Shown piece after piece: positions 15,127-25,232 of a DNA stretch of 58,112 bases (the stretch's first letter is position 1; each line of letters opens with the position of its first letter). The stretch is from Gallionellales bacterium RIFCSPLOWO2_02_FULL_59_110 (lineage in GTDB: Bacteria; Pseudomonadota; Gammaproteobacteria; Burkholderiales; Gallionellaceae), in assembly GCA_001801215.1 (NCBI GenBank), contig MGXA01000023.1:1-58112 (forward strand). Direction: 5' to 3'. Under the pieces are notes generated by a model. The model ran no database searches and had not been told where the DNA came from. It saw only the letters and a list, made by a program, of their open reading frames with translations. Made by a program: the position numbers and the translations under genes.

Positions 15127-16836
15127 ATGGAGTTGACCGGCGCGGAGATACTGATCCGCTGTTTGCAGGAGGAACAGGTTGAATATGTGTTTGGCTATCC
15201 CGGCGGGGCGGTATTGTTCATTTATGACGAGCTGTTCAAGCAGGACAAGGTCAAGCATGTGCTGGTGCGCCACGAGCAGGCTGCGGTGCACGCGGCCGAT
15301 GGCTATGCGCGCTCTTCCGACAAGGTGGGCGTGGCGCTCGTCACTTCCGGGCCGGGGCTGACCAATGCGGTGACCGGCATCGCCACCGCCTACATGGATT
15401 CCACGCCGATGGTGGTTATCAGCGGCCAGGTTCCGACCGGCGCAATCGGCGAGGATGCGTTCCAGGAAGTCGATGCGGTGGGTATTACCCGCCCGTGCGT
15501 GAAGCACAATTTCCTGGTCAAGGACGTGAAGGACATCGCCGCGACCATCAAGAAGGCGTTCTACCTCGCCAAGACGGGGCGTCCCGGCCCGGTGCTGGTG
15601 GACATTCCCAAGGACGTGTCCAACCATAAAACCAACTTCGAATATCCGGCCAGCGTGACGATCCGTTCCTACCATCCGGCGGGCAAGGGCGACAGCGCGC
15701 AGATCAGGCGCGCCGCGCAGATGCTGCTGGAGGCCAAACGGCCGATGATCTATGCGGGTGGCGGCGTGGTGCTGTCCGATGCTGCCGCGCAATTGGCCGA
15801 TCTGGCGCGTCTGCTGAACTTTCCTTGCACCAATACACTGATGGGGCTGGGCGGCTTCCCGGCCAGCGACAGGCTGTTTGTCGGGATGCTCGGAATGCAC
15901 GGCACCTACGAGGCGAACATGGCGATGCAGCACTGCGACGTGCTGCTGGCGGTCGGCGCGCGCTTCGACGATCGCGTGATCGGCAACGTCGCGCATTTTG
16001 CCGAGGTGCCGCGCAACATCATCCATATCGACATCGATCCGTCCTCGATCGCCAAGCGCGTCAAGGTGGATTTGCCCATCGTCGGCGATGTGAAGCTGGT
16101 GCTCGACGAACTGTTGGGCGTGCTGCGCGGCGGCAAACAGACGCCCGACGCGGCGGCCATGGGCGCATGGTGGAAGCAGGTGGAGGATTGGCGCGCCGCA
16201 GGCGGCGGGCTGTGCTACAAGAATTCCACCGAAATCATCAAGCCGCAATACGTGATCGAGAAGCTGCACGAGATCACCGGCGGCGATGCGTTCATTACGA
16301 CCGACGTAGGCCAGCACCAGATGTGGGCAGCGCAGTATTACAGGTTCGACAAGCCGCGCCGCTGGATCACTTCCGGCGGGCTGGGCACGATGGGTTTCGG
16401 TCTGCCGGCGGCGATGGGGGTGCAGATGGTTAACCCCGGCGCAACCGTTGCCTGCATAACGGGCGAGGGTAGCATCCAGATGAACATCCAGGAGCTGTCT
16501 ACCTGCAAGCAATTCCATCTGCCGATCAAGATTGTCGCGCTCAACAACGGCTATCTGGGCATGGTGCGGCAGTGGCAGGAGTTCTTCCACGGCAACCGCT
16601 ATTCCGAGACCTACATGAACGCGCTGCCGGATTTCGTCAAGCTGGCCGAGGCCTATGGGCATGTCGGGGTGCGTATCGAGAAACCTGCGGATGTCGAACC
16701 GGCATTGAAGGAAGCGTTTGCGCGCAAGGATGATCTGGTGTTCATGGACTTCCGCACCGACCCGACGGAAAACGTCTACCCGATGGTTCCAGGCGGGCGC
16801 GGCTTGTCGGAAATCATCCTGGCGGAGGAGCTTTGA
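15127..16836 (+). CDS. ilvI: Acetolactate synthase large subunit
   Basis: The product is 569 residues. It has a thiamine diphosphate-dependent enzyme architecture. The N-terminal Pyr domain has VEYVFGYPGGAVL and the catalytic Glu in VRHEQAAVHAADGYAR. A central FAD-binding domain (about 195-330) follows. The C-terminal PP domain carries the cofactor motif TGEGSIQMNIQEL through ALNNGYLGMVRQW. It condenses pyruvate to acetolactate for valine, leucine and isoleucine synthesis. ATG 15127 is supported by AAGGTG upstream and the promoter at 15061. The frame reaching 15061 is inside that promoter. The stop overlaps the ilvH start (TGATG). Confidence 0.95.
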   Translation: MELTGAEILIRCLQEEQVEYVFGYPGGAVLFIYDELFKQDKVKHVLVRHEQAAVHAADGYARSSDKVGVALVTSGPGLTNAVTGIATAYMDSTPMVVISGQVPTGAIGEDAFQEVDAVGITRPCVKHNFLVKDVKDIAATIKKAFYLAKTGRPGPVLVDIPKDVSNHKTNFEYPASVTIRSYHPAGKGDSAQIRRAAQMLLEAKRPMIYAGGGVVLSDAAAQLADLARLLNFPCTNTLMGLGGFPASDRLFVGMLGMHGTYEANMAMQHCDVLLAVGARFDDRVIGNVAHFAEVPRNIIHIDIDPSSIAKRVKVDLPIVGDVKLVLDELLGVLRGGKQTPDAAAMGAWWKQVEDWRAAGGGLCYKNSTEIIKPQYVIEKLHEITGGDAFITTDVGQHQMWAAQYYRFDKPRRWITSGGLGTMGFGLPAAMGVQMVNPGATVACITGEGSIQMNIQELSTCKQFHLPIKIVALNNGYLGMVRQWQEFFHGNRYSETYMNALPDFVKLAEAYGHVGVRIEKPADVEPALKEAFARKDDLVFMDFRTDPTENVYPMVPGGRGLSEIILAEEL

Positions 16837-17327
16837 TGAGACATATCATCTCCCTGCTGATGGAAAACGAGGCGGGCGCATTGTCGCGCGTGGCGGGCCT
16901 GTTTTCGGCGCGCGGCTATAACATCGAATCGCTGTCGGTTGCGCCGACCGAAGATCCGACCCTGTCGCGCATGACCATCGTCACCAGCGGTTCGGATGCG
17001 GTTATCGAACAGATCAGCAAGCAGCTCAACAAGCTGGTGGATGTCGCGGCGCTGATCGATCTGAGCGAGGGCGAGCATCTCGAACGCGAGCTGATGCTGG
17101 TCAAGGTGCGCGCCGAGGGCGCAGCGCGTGAAGAATTGAAACGCGTGGCGGATAATTCCCACGGGCGCATTATCGATGTGACCGAACATATCTACACCAT
17201 CGAACTGACCGGATCATGCGCCGAGTTGGACGATTTCCTGGAGAAGATAGGCCGCGACCTGATTCTGGAAACGGTGCGCACCGGCGCTTCGGGCATCGGG
17301 CGCGGCGAGCGGATTTTAAAATTGTAG
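16836..17327 (+). CDS. ilvH: Acetolactate synthase small (regulatory) subunit
   Basis: The product is 163 residues. An N-terminal ACT domain (residues 3-75: RHIISLLMENEAGALSRVAG and FSARGYNIESLSVAPTED) and the C-terminal ALS_ss_C domain are both present. It binds valine and confers feedback control on the IlvI subunit. ATG 16836 overlaps the ilvI TGA by one base, giving translational coupling and stoichiometric subunits. The stop codon TAG (17325-17327) is the start of a family B palindrome (17324-17390), so the gene end has been shaped by a repeat. Confidence 0.95.
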   Translation: MRHIISLLMENEAGALSRVAGLFSARGYNIESLSVAPTEDPTLSRMTIVTSGSDAVIEQISKQLNKLVDVAALIDLSEGEHLERELMLVKVRAEGAAREELKRVADNSHGRIIDVTEHIYTIELTGSCAELDDFLEKIGRDLILETVRTGASGIGRGERILKL

Positions 17328-17390
17328 GGTGGGCACGATTCCTGCGCCCACCGTTTTTCCGCGTGGGCACAAAGAACGTGCCCACCCTAC
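17324..17390 (+). repeat. Dispersed palindromic repeat, family B-like (GTAGGGTGGGCAC...GTGCCCACCCTAC)
   Basis: The 13-bp ends are perfect inverted repeats. A further internal pair (GCGCCCACC...GTGGGC) gives a cruciform-capable structure. It supplies the ilvH stop codon and probably acts as a transcript hairpin between ilvH and ilvC. Confidence 0.75.
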
Positions 17391-17397
17391 CGACTAA

Positions 17398-18441
<1,044 letters not shown>

Positions 18442-18443
18442 AG

Positions 18444-18517
18444 CGGGAAGGGTGAAGGGGGAAGAGGGAAGGGTAGAAGCCAACCCCCCCTTCTCCCTTC
18501 CCTCTTCTCCCTTCTCC
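18444..18517 (+). repeat. Homopurine/homopyrimidine palindrome between ilvC and psd
   Basis: A purine-only arm (GGGAAGGGTGAAGGGGGAAG and on) pairs with a pyrimidine arm (CTTCTCCCTTCCCTCTTC and on) across a short CC-rich loop, giving a long imperfect hairpin. It ends 2 bp before the psd start, so its RNA form would sequester the psd ribosome site. Mirror symmetry could also favour triplex DNA. Confidence 0.65.
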
Positions 18518-18519
18518 AT

Positions 18520-19170
18520 ATGAGAAATTACCCCCACCCCATCATCGCCCGCGAGGGTTGGCCGTTTCTGGCGATTTCGCTGGTTCTGGCGCTCGCCGCA
18601 TCCGCCTGGTGCGTCACATGGTCGATTCCGCTGTGGATCATCTTCGTGTTCGTGTTGCAGTTCTTCCGCGATCCCCCACGCGAAATCCCGCAGGAGGCAG
18701 GTGCGGTGCTTTCGGCTTGCGATGGGCGCGTCATCAAGGTCGAACGCGCGCAGGATGTTTATGCCGGACGCGAAGCGGTTTTGGTCAGCGTGTTCATGAA
18801 CGTGTTCAACGTGCATTCCAACCGCAGCCCGACTGACGGCACGGTGGAAAAAGTGCAGTATTTCCCCGGCAAGTTCGTCAATGCCGATCTCGACAAGGCT
18901 TCGGCGGAAAACGAGCGCAATGCGGTGGTGCTGAAGACCGCAGATGGGCAGACTGTGACCTTCGTGCAGGTGGCCGGGCTGATCGCGCGGCGCATCCTGT
19001 GCTACGTCAAGGCAGGCGACCAGTTGGCGCACGGCCAGCGCTACGGCTTCATCCGCTTCGGTTCGCGCGTGGACGTGTACCTGCCGCTGGATGCCACCGT
19101 GAAGGTGAGTATCGGCGATAAGGTGTCGGCAACTAGCACTATCTTGGCAATTCTCCCGCAAAACGGTTAA
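18520..19170 (+). CDS. psd: Phosphatidylserine decarboxylase proenzyme (short, archaeal-type)
   Basis: The product is 216 residues. A hydrophobic N-terminal segment (about 17-48) is followed by the catalytic domain. It contains FFRDPPRE, the [13 protein letters not shown] histidine region and the self-cleavage site in [11 protein letters not shown], where the Ser becomes the pyruvoyl group. It makes phosphatidylethanolamine from phosphatidylserine at the membrane. It directly precedes pssA, the enzyme producing its substrate. No clear Shine-Dalgarno is visible because the palindrome occupies that place. The start is taken as ATG 18520. Confidence 0.92.
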   Translation: MRNYPHPIIAREGWPFLAISLVLALAASAWCVTWSIPLWIIFVFVLQFFRDPPREIPQEAGAVLSACDGRVIKVERAQDVYAGREAVLVSVFMNVFNVHSNRSPTDGTVEKVQYFPGKFVNADLDKASAENERNAVVLKTADGQTVTFVQVAGLIARRILCYVKAGDQLAHGQRYGFIRFGSRVDVYLPLDATVKVSIGDKVSATSTILAILPQNG

Positions 19171-19179
19171 TCTGACCGC

Positions 19180-19929
19180 ATGGACGAATTCGATACCCGC
19201 AAGCCGATGAACCTGCGCAGGCGCGGCATTTACCTGCTGCCCAACCTGTTCACCACCGGCGCGCTTTTTGCCGGCTTTTACGCGATCGTGCAGGCGATGA
19301 ATTTGCGCTTCGAATTTGCGGCGGTCGCGATCTTCATCGCTATGGTGCTGGACGGGCTGGACGGGCGCGTGGCGCGCCTGACGCATACGCAAAGCGAATT
19401 CGGCGCGGAATACGACAGCCTGTCCGACATGGTTTCGTTCGGCGTCGCACCCGCGCTGGTCATGTACGAGTGGGCATTGAAAGGGCTGGGCAAATGGGGC
19501 TGGTTCGCCGCGTTCATCTACTGCGCCGCCACCGCGTTGCGTCTGGCGCGCTTCAACACCAACATCGGCGTGGTCGACAAGCGCTATTTCCAGGGCTTGC
19601 CCAGCCCAGCAGCCGCCGCGCTGGTGGCTGGGTTCGTCTGGGTGATGCTGGATTACGGCTTCAAGGGGAGCCAGTTGAGTTGGTATGCCGCCGCGCTGAC
19701 GGTGTTCGCCGGTTTGAGCATGGTCAGCAACCTGCCGTTCTACAGCTTCAAGGACCTGAACATGCGCAAAAGTGTGCCTTTCATCATGATCTTCCTGATA
19801 GCCCTGTTTTTCATCCTGATTTCCAGCTATCCGCCCGGCGTATTGTTCGGGTTGTTCCTGTGTTATGCCCTGTCCGGCTATGTGCTGTGGGCGTTGCGCC
19901 TGCGCAAAAAGCAACAGCCCATTGCCTGA
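19180..19929 (+). CDS. pssA: CDP-diacylglycerol-serine O-phosphatidyltransferase
   Basis: The product is 249 residues, an integral membrane protein. The CDP-alcohol phosphatidyltransferase motif D-G-x2-D-G-R...G-x3-D-x3-D is present as DGLDGRVARLTHTQSEFG followed by AEYDSLSDMVSFG (about residues 60-90). Several hydrophobic helices follow (about 28-50, 110-135, 150-170, 185-240). It makes phosphatidylserine, which psd then decarboxylates. It begins 9 bp after psd. Confidence 0.93.
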   Translation: MDEFDTRKPMNLRRRGIYLLPNLFTTGALFAGFYAIVQAMNLRFEFAAVAIFIAMVLDGLDGRVARLTHTQSEFGAEYDSLSDMVSFGVAPALVMYEWALKGLGKWGWFAAFIYCAATALRLARFNTNIGVVDKRYFQGLPSPAAAALVAGFVWVMLDYGFKGSQLSWYAAALTVFAGLSMVSNLPFYSFKDLNMRKSVPFIMIFLIALFFILISSYPPGVLFGLFLCYALSGYVLWALRLRKKQQPIA

Positions 19930-19956
19930 TGCGATAAAACTGGTAATATCCGTTCC

Positions 19957-20037
19957 ATGCATTTCTCTACGCACATCGCAATACTCCACTCCACGTTCAG
20001 CCTCTTGGCCGCGCTGCTGCTGCGCGGCGCGCGCTAA
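19957..20037 (+). CDS. Candidate leucine-rich leader peptide upstream of leuA
   Basis: This 26-codon ORF begins MHFSTHIAILHSTF, ends with SLLAALLLRGAR and lies 82 bp before leuA. It contains consecutive Leu codons (CTC TTG, then CTG CTG CTG), the hallmark of attenuation leaders for leucine operons. A weak promoter (TTGCCT, 16 bp, TAATAT at 19922-19949) would start transcription almost at the ATG, so it could be leaderless. No clear terminator/antiterminator pair is seen before leuA, so the control mode is uncertain. Confidence 0.4.
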   Translation: MHFSTHIAILHSTFSLLAALLLRGAR

Positions 20038-20118
20038 CCACACACCACACATTTGAAGCAAGCGCGCTGACCGTATAGCGGTTAAGCAGGTTCAACCTAT
20101 TCGTATTGGAGTTTTGCC

Positions 20119-21678
20119 ATGACAAATAAAATGCCAATTAAAATGACAGACAAATTGATTATTTTCGACACTACCTTGCGCGACGGCGAGCAGAGCCCCG
20201 GCGCGGCTATGACCAGGGAAGAAAAGCTGCGCATTGCGCGCCAGCTGGAAAAGCTCGGCGTGGACGTGATCGAGGCGGGATTCGCCGCCGCGAGCCCCGG
20301 TGATTTCGAGGCGGTGAAGGCGGTCGCCGAAGCCGTGAAGAACTCCACCGTGTGTTCGCTGGCGCGCGCTTCCGAGAACGACGTGCGCCGCGCCGGGGAA
20401 GCGATCCGCACGGCGAAATCGGGGCGTATCCATACTTTCATCGCCACCAGCCCGATCCACATGCAGCACAAGCTGCGCATGAACGAGGATCAGGTGGTCG
20501 AGCGCGCGGTGCAGGCGGTGAAGTGGGCGCTGGAATATACCGACGATGTGGAATTTTCCGCCGAGGATGCGGTGCGCTCGGAGATGGATTTTCTGGTACG
20601 CGTGTTCGATGCGGTGATCCGCGCCGGAGCGAAAACCATGAACGTGCCGGATACCGTGGGTTATTCGATTCCCGCCGCGTGGGGCGAGCGCATCAAGCAA
20701 TTGATCGAGCGCGTGCCGGATTCGGACAAGGTGATCTGGTCCACGCATTGCCACAACGATCTCGGGCTTGCGGTGGCGAATTCCCTGTCGGCGGTGATGA
20801 ACGGCGCGCGCCAGGTGGAGTGCACCATCAACGGCCTCGGCGAACGCGCCGGCAACGCTTCGCTGGAAGAGGTCGTGATGGCGGTCAGGACGCGCCGCGA
20901 TATCTTTGACCTCGACACGCGCATCGACACCACGCAGATCGTGCCGACTTCCAAGCTGGTTTCCGGCATCACCGGCTATCCGGTGCAGCCGAACAAGGCG
21001 ATCGTCGGCGCGAACGCCTTCGCGCACGAATCCGGCATCCACCAGGACGGCGTGCTCAAGCACCGCGAAACCTACGAGATCATGCGCGCCGAGGATGTCG
21101 GCTGGAATGCCAACCGGCTGACGCTGGGCAAGCTCTCGGGGCGCAACGCCTTGCGCCAGCGTTTCGCCGAACTGAACATCGAATTCGAGTCGGATGAGGC
21201 ATTCAATGCCGTGTTCCAGCGTTTCAAGGAGCTGGCGGACCGCAAGCACGAGATTTTCGATGAGGACTTGCAGGCGCTGGTCAGCGACGAGGCGGTGATG
21301 CATGTCGATGAACATTACCGCCTGGTTTCCATGCGCGCCCACAGCGAGACCGGGATATTGCCGGCGGCCAAGGTGGCGCTCGGCATCGACGGCGCGCTGC
21401 ACGAGGCCGAGGCGCAGGGCGGCGGGCCGGTGGATGCGACCTTTCAGGCCATCGAGAAAATCGCTCACAGCGGCACCGAGCTGCTGCTCTACTCGGTGAA
21501 CAACATCACCAGCGGCACCGATGCGCAGGGCGAGGTGACGGTGCGTCTGGCCAAGGGCGGGCGCATCGTCAACGGGCAGGGCGCGGACACCGACATCGTG
21601 GTGGCTTCCGCCAAGGCCTACCTGAACGCGCTCAACAAGCTGCACGGCAAGCCGGAGCGCGCCCACCCGCAGTTGTGA
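20119..21678 (+). CDS. leuA: 2-isopropylmalate synthase
   Basis: The product is 519 residues, the standard bacterial length. The TIM-barrel catalytic part (residues 10-275) begins [16 protein letters not shown], with the metal-binding region [16 protein letters not shown] and the [12 protein letters not shown] motif. The C-terminal LeuA dimer domain (about 390-505) carries leucine feedback. It condenses acetyl-CoA with 2-oxoisovalerate and commits carbon to leucine. TTGGAG precedes ATG 20119. Its TGA overlaps the GTG start of the next gene. Confidence 0.95.
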   Translation: MTNKMPIKMTDKLIIFDTTLRDGEQSPGAAMTREEKLRIARQLEKLGVDVIEAGFAAASPGDFEAVKAVAEAVKNSTVCSLARASENDVRRAGEAIRTAKSGRIHTFIATSPIHMQHKLRMNEDQVVERAVQAVKWALEYTDDVEFSAEDAVRSEMDFLVRVFDAVIRAGAKTMNVPDTVGYSIPAAWGERIKQLIERVPDSDKVIWSTHCHNDLGLAVANSLSAVMNGARQVECTINGLGERAGNASLEEVVMAVRTRRDIFDLDTRIDTTQIVPTSKLVSGITGYPVQPNKAIVGANAFAHESGIHQDGVLKHRETYEIMRAEDVGWNANRLTLGKLSGRNALRQRFAELNIEFESDEAFNAVFQRFKELADRKHEIFDEDLQALVSDEAVMHVDEHYRLVSMRAHSETGILPAAKVALGIDGALHEAEAQGGGPVDATFQAIEKIAHSGTELLLYSVNNITSGTDAQGEVTVRLAKGGRIVNGQGADTDIVVASAKAYLNALNKLHGKPERAHPQL

Positions 21679-22940
21679 GCCTGCGACTGGCGCCTGTCAT
21701 GGGGAAACGCTTGGCCATACAAAAAGACTGGCTGGATTTCTTGAACTTCGCGCGCTTTGTCGCGGCGCGCTTCCATCAGGATCGCTGCATGCAGATTGCG
21801 GCGAGCCTGACCTTTACCACGCTGCTGTCGCTGGTGCCCCTGATCACCATCGCCCTGACGATGTTTTCGGCGTTTCCGGTATTCGAGAATTTTTCCGCCC
21901 AGATCAAGATATATTTGCTCAGCAACCTGATGCCGGATATGGCCGGAAAAATCATCACGCAATATATGCGGCAGTTTACCGAAAGCGCGATGCGCCTGAC
22001 CGCGGTCGGTATCGTATTTCTTGCGGTGACGGCCATGCTGATGATGCTGACCATCGATCATGCATTCAATACCATCTGGAGGGTGACACGCCCGCGGCCA
22101 TTGCTCAAGCGGCTGGTCATTTACTGGGCGGTGCTCACGCTCGCGCCGTTGCTCATCGGGGCGAGCCTGTCGCTGACCTCGTGGCTGGTCGGATTGTCGA
22201 TGGGCTATGCAAAACACATTCCGGTGTTCGGCGTGGAAGCCCTGAAGGTGTTGCCGGTGCTGTTCACCACGCTGGCGTTCGCCATGCTGTTCAGGCTGGT
22301 GCCAAACCGCCATGTGCCGCGCAAGCACGCGCTGATCGGCGCAATTGTGGCAGCGTTGATATTCGAGTCCATGAACCAGATGTTCGGCTATTACATCAGC
22401 CATTTTCCGACCTACAAACTGGTGTACGGCGCATTCGCCAGCTTGCCGATTTTTCTGATGTGGATTTATTTGTCCTGGCTGACCACCCTGGTCGGTGCGG
22501 TGATAGCGGCATCCTTGTCGCATTGGCGCGCGCCTGTAACGCAGCACTTGTCGCCGGCCGCCCAGTTGCTGAATGCGCTGCGCGTGCTGCAAATCATGGC
22601 GCAGGGCTTGCAGCGGGGCAGGGTGAGCACATTCCATGAGTTATCCGCATCGCTGCATCTCGGCTATGACGTGCTGGAAAACATCCTCGAGAAGCTGGCT
22701 AGCGCCGATATGGTGCGCAAGGCGGAAGGGCAGGGCTGGTTATTGATGCGGGACGCGAGCCATATTCGCGCCCCGGAACTGTTGCGCCTGTTCGTGCTGG
22801 ATTGCAGCGCGTCATCCGTTGCGCGAGGCGACGAGCCGTTGCAGCAATGGCTTGCCGGGTGCGCCGGGCAACTCGAACAAAACACCGACCTGACTCTGGA
22901 AGAGATATTCGCGCGCGGCGCGGAACATGCCAAGCAATGA
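21675..22940 (+). CDS. YihY/virulence factor BrkB family membrane protein
   Basis: The product is 421 residues. About six transmembrane helices occupy residues 35-285 (for example [21 protein letters not shown] and [15 protein letters not shown]). The family motif region [13 protein letters not shown] and [22 protein letters not shown] are present. A cytoplasmic C-terminal winged-helix-like tail (about 300-415) follows. The family was once called ribonuclease BN, but it is now viewed as a membrane protein of unclear function, possibly a transporter. The start is GTG 21675 in a GTGA overlap with leuA. ATG 21699 is an alternative. Confidence 0.8.
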   Translation: MSLRLAPVMGKRLAIQKDWLDFLNFARFVAARFHQDRCMQIAASLTFTTLLSLVPLITIALTMFSAFPVFENFSAQIKIYLLSNLMPDMAGKIITQYMRQFTESAMRLTAVGIVFLAVTAMLMMLTIDHAFNTIWRVTRPRPLLKRLVIYWAVLTLAPLLIGASLSLTSWLVGLSMGYAKHIPVFGVEALKVLPVLFTTLAFAMLFRLVPNRHVPRKHALIGAIVAALIFESMNQMFGYYISHFPTYKLVYGAFASLPIFLMWIYLSWLTTLVGAVIAASLSHWRAPVTQHLSPAAQLLNALRVLQIMAQGLQRGRVSTFHELSASLHLGYDVLENILEKLASADMVRKAEGQGWLLMRDASHIRAPELLRLFVLDCSASSVARGDEPLQQWLAGCAGQLEQNTDLTLEEIFARGAEHAKQ

Positions 22941-22946
22941 TTTTGC

Positions 22947-23951
22947 TCAGGTAAAAAAACGTCGGTGAGCATCTTCCGGGATGGGCATTCCCGTCGCCTG
23001 CGCGCGTTGTAGAAGCTCCCAGTAGTAGCGGTAGGAGGCGCGGTCGTGCAGTTTGCCTTCATGCTGGATCGGCCCCCAGGCAGCATCCTGGGCGGCAGCC
23101 AATAAGGCTGCGGCTTCGCCGACTTCGGCGAAATCCGGGCGCATGGCTTCGACGATGGGCATGATCTGGTTCGGATGGATGCTCCACATGCGCAGGAAGC
23201 CGAGCTCCTGGCGGGCGCGCCTCGCGTCTTCGCGCACCACGTTGGCATCGCGTATTTCGGTGGTGACGTTATGGCTGGGTACGACACCATTGCCCAGCGC
23301 GGCGGCGGCGATTTCGCATTTGGCGCGCACCACCAGCGCATGGCCGAACTGGCCGGGCGAGCGCATCGCGGCGGCGGGAACCGCGCCATGATATGCGGAA
23401 ACGAAATCCATCAGACCGAAATCGAGAACCTCGATATGAGGCAGGCGGGCGATCTGCCACACGTCGTGCAGCGCGCCGGGCGTCTCGATCAGCACATGCA
23501 CGGGTATCTCGCGGGCGATGCCGTGGCGGCCTCGCAACTCGTCGAGCGCGGCGATCTGCGTCACGACATCTTCTGCACTCTCCGGTTTGGGCAGCACGAT
23601 ATAGGCCACGCGCTGTCCGGCCCCGCCGACGAGGGTTTCCAGTTCGTTGCGCCAGGCCGGGTGCCTGACATCATGGATGCGCGCACCGATGCGGCCGAAG
23701 CGGTTTGCGCCGGACAGAATAAGCCCGGCGATCATCTCCGCATGTTCGCGTTCCCGGCCTGCGGGCGCACCGTCTTCGCAGTCGGCGGTGATGTCGAAAA
23801 CCGGCCGCCCTTCGACCGATAATTCGGCTTGAATTTGGATCGCCTTGTTCAGCATCTTTTCGCTGCCGGCAAAGTGTTCGCAGGCGGCAAGATGCGGAAA
23901 TGGCCTGCTGCCCGCATAGAGCACGCCGGATGGGTGGATGAGGTTATTCAT
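22947..23951 (-). CDS. HpcH/HpaI aldolase / CitE-like lyase
   Basis: The product is 334 residues. It has the CitE/malyl-CoA lyase TIM-barrel pattern: LYAGSRPFPHLAACEH, FDITADCEDGAPAGRE (the conserved DxEDG metal/catalytic segment), RIHDVRHPAWRNELE, VHVLIETPGALHD (metal Glu), DFGLMDFVSAYHGA (metal Asp) and MWSIHPNQIMPI. Such enzymes cleave or form acyl-CoA thioesters of citrate, malate or methylmalate. The specificity is not readable here. It stands alone on the minus strand, opposite its neighbours. ATG 23951 fits the family start NNLIHPSGVLYAGSR. Given the nearby reductive-TCA-type genes, a citryl-CoA or malyl-CoA role is possible but unproven. Confidence 0.8.
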   Translation of the reverse strand: MNNLIHPSGVLYAGSRPFPHLAACEHFAGSEKMLNKAIQIQAELSVEGRPVFDITADCEDGAPAGREREHAEMIAGLILSGANRFGRIGARIHDVRHPAWRNELETLVGGAGQRVAYIVLPKPESAEDVVTQIAALDELRGRHGIAREIPVHVLIETPGALHDVWQIARLPHIEVLDFGLMDFVSAYHGAVPAAAMRSPGQFGHALVVRAKCEIAAAALGNGVVPSHNVTTEIRDANVVREDARRARQELGFLRMWSIHPNQIMPIVEAMRPDFAEVGEAAALLAAAQDAAWGPIQHEGKLHDRASYRYYWELLQRAQATGMPIPEDAHRRFFT

Positions 23952-24179
23952 GCTGGAGAATCTCGATAAAGGGTGAGCGTCGTCGGCCCGAATATTATCA
24001 CATGCACCCGGCACATTTTTGACCGGCAAGCTGTGTCCGAGGGGCGGCAATATGCATATTCGGCGGCTTGTCACACCCGTCCCCAATGCCGCATTTGCAA
24101 GGTTTCTGGTGCCGGACACCCGATCCGGATTTGCTCCATGCCAGACAAACATCTATGCCGGTATTTCTACTTTTCTTCT

Positions 24180-24204
24180 CGTTACCACGCGGAGCATGGG
24201 AACG
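24180..24204 (+). repeat. Short palindrome CGTTACCACGC...GCATGGGAACG
   Basis: An imperfect 11-bp stem with a GGA loop lies in the 400-bp gap 23952-24354. It resembles the CGTTCCCACGC-type dispersed hairpins common in proteobacteria. The rest of the gap shows no gene, and no confident promoter was recognised. Confidence 0.45.
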
Positions 24205-24354
24205 ATGCAAATACATAGGTATTCCTGCCTATATTATCTGTTGCAGAAGGCTGATAATGTTTGTGCTGGGAACAGAGGCCAATAAATTTGTGTAAACTTG
24301 TTGCCGCGCCGCCGGTCTGACCCGATATCCGTCCATGCCGAAACATATTCAACC

Positions 24355-24654
24355 ATGAACACCATTTCTTCTATTTCTATCTACGGCATGAACGTTGCGC
24401 AGACCAGGCTGCAGGCAGCGGCGCACAACATCGCCAATCTCAACACTGCCGGATTCCATCGCCAGGAAGTGAAGCAAAGTGCGCTGGCCGAGGGCGGCAC
24501 CCGCGCTGTGGTCGGCACCACGTTCAGTGCTGGATCCAATCTGGAGACCGATATGGTTCAGCTATTGCAGGCAAAAAACAGCTTTTTCGCCAATTTGCGT
24601 GTATTCGAGGCCAGCAATGAGGCATTGGGCTCGCTGCTGGACATATCGGCCTGA
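24355..24654 (+). CDS. Stand-alone flagellar basal-body rod-like protein
   Basis: The product is 99 residues. Its N-terminus reads ISSISIYGMNVAQTRLQAAA then HNIANLNTAGFHRQE, the flg_bb_rod signature seen in FlgB/FlgC/FlgE/FlgK. The C-terminal helix LQAKNSFFANLRVFEASNEALGSLLDI (key part FEASNEALGSLL) matches the matching end motif. So it has both ends of an axial protein and almost no middle. No flagellar operon is nearby. It could be a reduced or orphan axial component, or a module recruited for another secretion or adhesion role. Confidence 0.7.
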   Translation: MNTISSISIYGMNVAQTRLQAAAHNIANLNTAGFHRQEVKQSALAEGGTRAVVGTTFSAGSNLETDMVQLLQAKNSFFANLRVFEASNEALGSLLDISA

Positions 24655-24731
24655 GCGGGGCGGCAAGTCGCGAGTGCCTGCTTGCGGGTAGCCGGTAAAC
24701 CGGTATTGTCTGTGCAAGAAGGAGGGCAATC

Positions 24732-25232
24732 ATGGAACGCCGCACATTTCTGAATCGTTTGACAGGTATGTCATTGCTGCTTCTCATGCCTGTCTTTGCA
24801 CGGGGAGCGCAAGGCATGACCCCCCTGATCAAAAGCCGCTCCGAATGGCGCGCGCTTTTGCCCAGCGCGCGCTACGAGATTCTGTTTGAGGAAGGCACCG
24901 AGCCCGCCCACAGCAGCCCGCTCGATGATGAAAAACGCAACGGCACGTTCGTCTGCGCCGCCTGTTTCCTGCCTTTGTTTTCCTCGGCGCACAAATACGA
25001 CAGCGGCACGGGCTGGCCGAGTTTCTGGCAACCGCTCGCGGATGCCGTCGCGACCAAGACCGATTTCAAGCTGGTGTGGCCGCGCACCGAATATCACTGC
25101 GCCCGCTGCGGCGGCCATCAGGGACATGTATTCAAGGATGGCCCGCAGCCGACCGGTTTGCGCTATTGCAACAACGGGCTGGCGCTGGAATTCGTGCCTC
25201 AGGGAACGCCCTTGCCGGAGCTGCGCACATGA
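24732..25232 (+). CDS. msrB: Exported peptide-methionine (R)-S-oxide reductase
   Basis: The product is 166 residues. An N-terminal export signal (MERRTFLNRLTGMSLLLLMP; the RR start is Tat-like) is followed by the MsrB domain. Zinc ligands are in FVCAAC and YHCARCGG, the GTGWPSF motif is present, and the catalytic Cys is in RYCNNG. It reduces Met-R-sulfoxide in proteins, here predicted in the periplasm. AAGGAGGG precedes the ATG. Its TGA overlaps the msrA ATG (ATGA), so both stereoisomer-specific reductases are made together. Confidence 0.92.
   Translation: MERRTFLNRLTGMSLLLLMPVFARGAQGMTPLIKSRSEWRALLPSARYEILFEEGTEPAHSSPLDDEKRNGTFVCAACFLPLFSSAHKYDSGTGWPSFWQPLADAVATKTDFKLVWPRTEYHCARCGGHQGHVFKDGPQPTGLRYCNNGLALEFVPQGTPLPELRT

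Noticed and set aside
15088-16662. Long minus-strand frame opposite ilvI
   Set aside because: It is an antisense shadow of the acetolactate synthase gene with an Arg/His-rich product.
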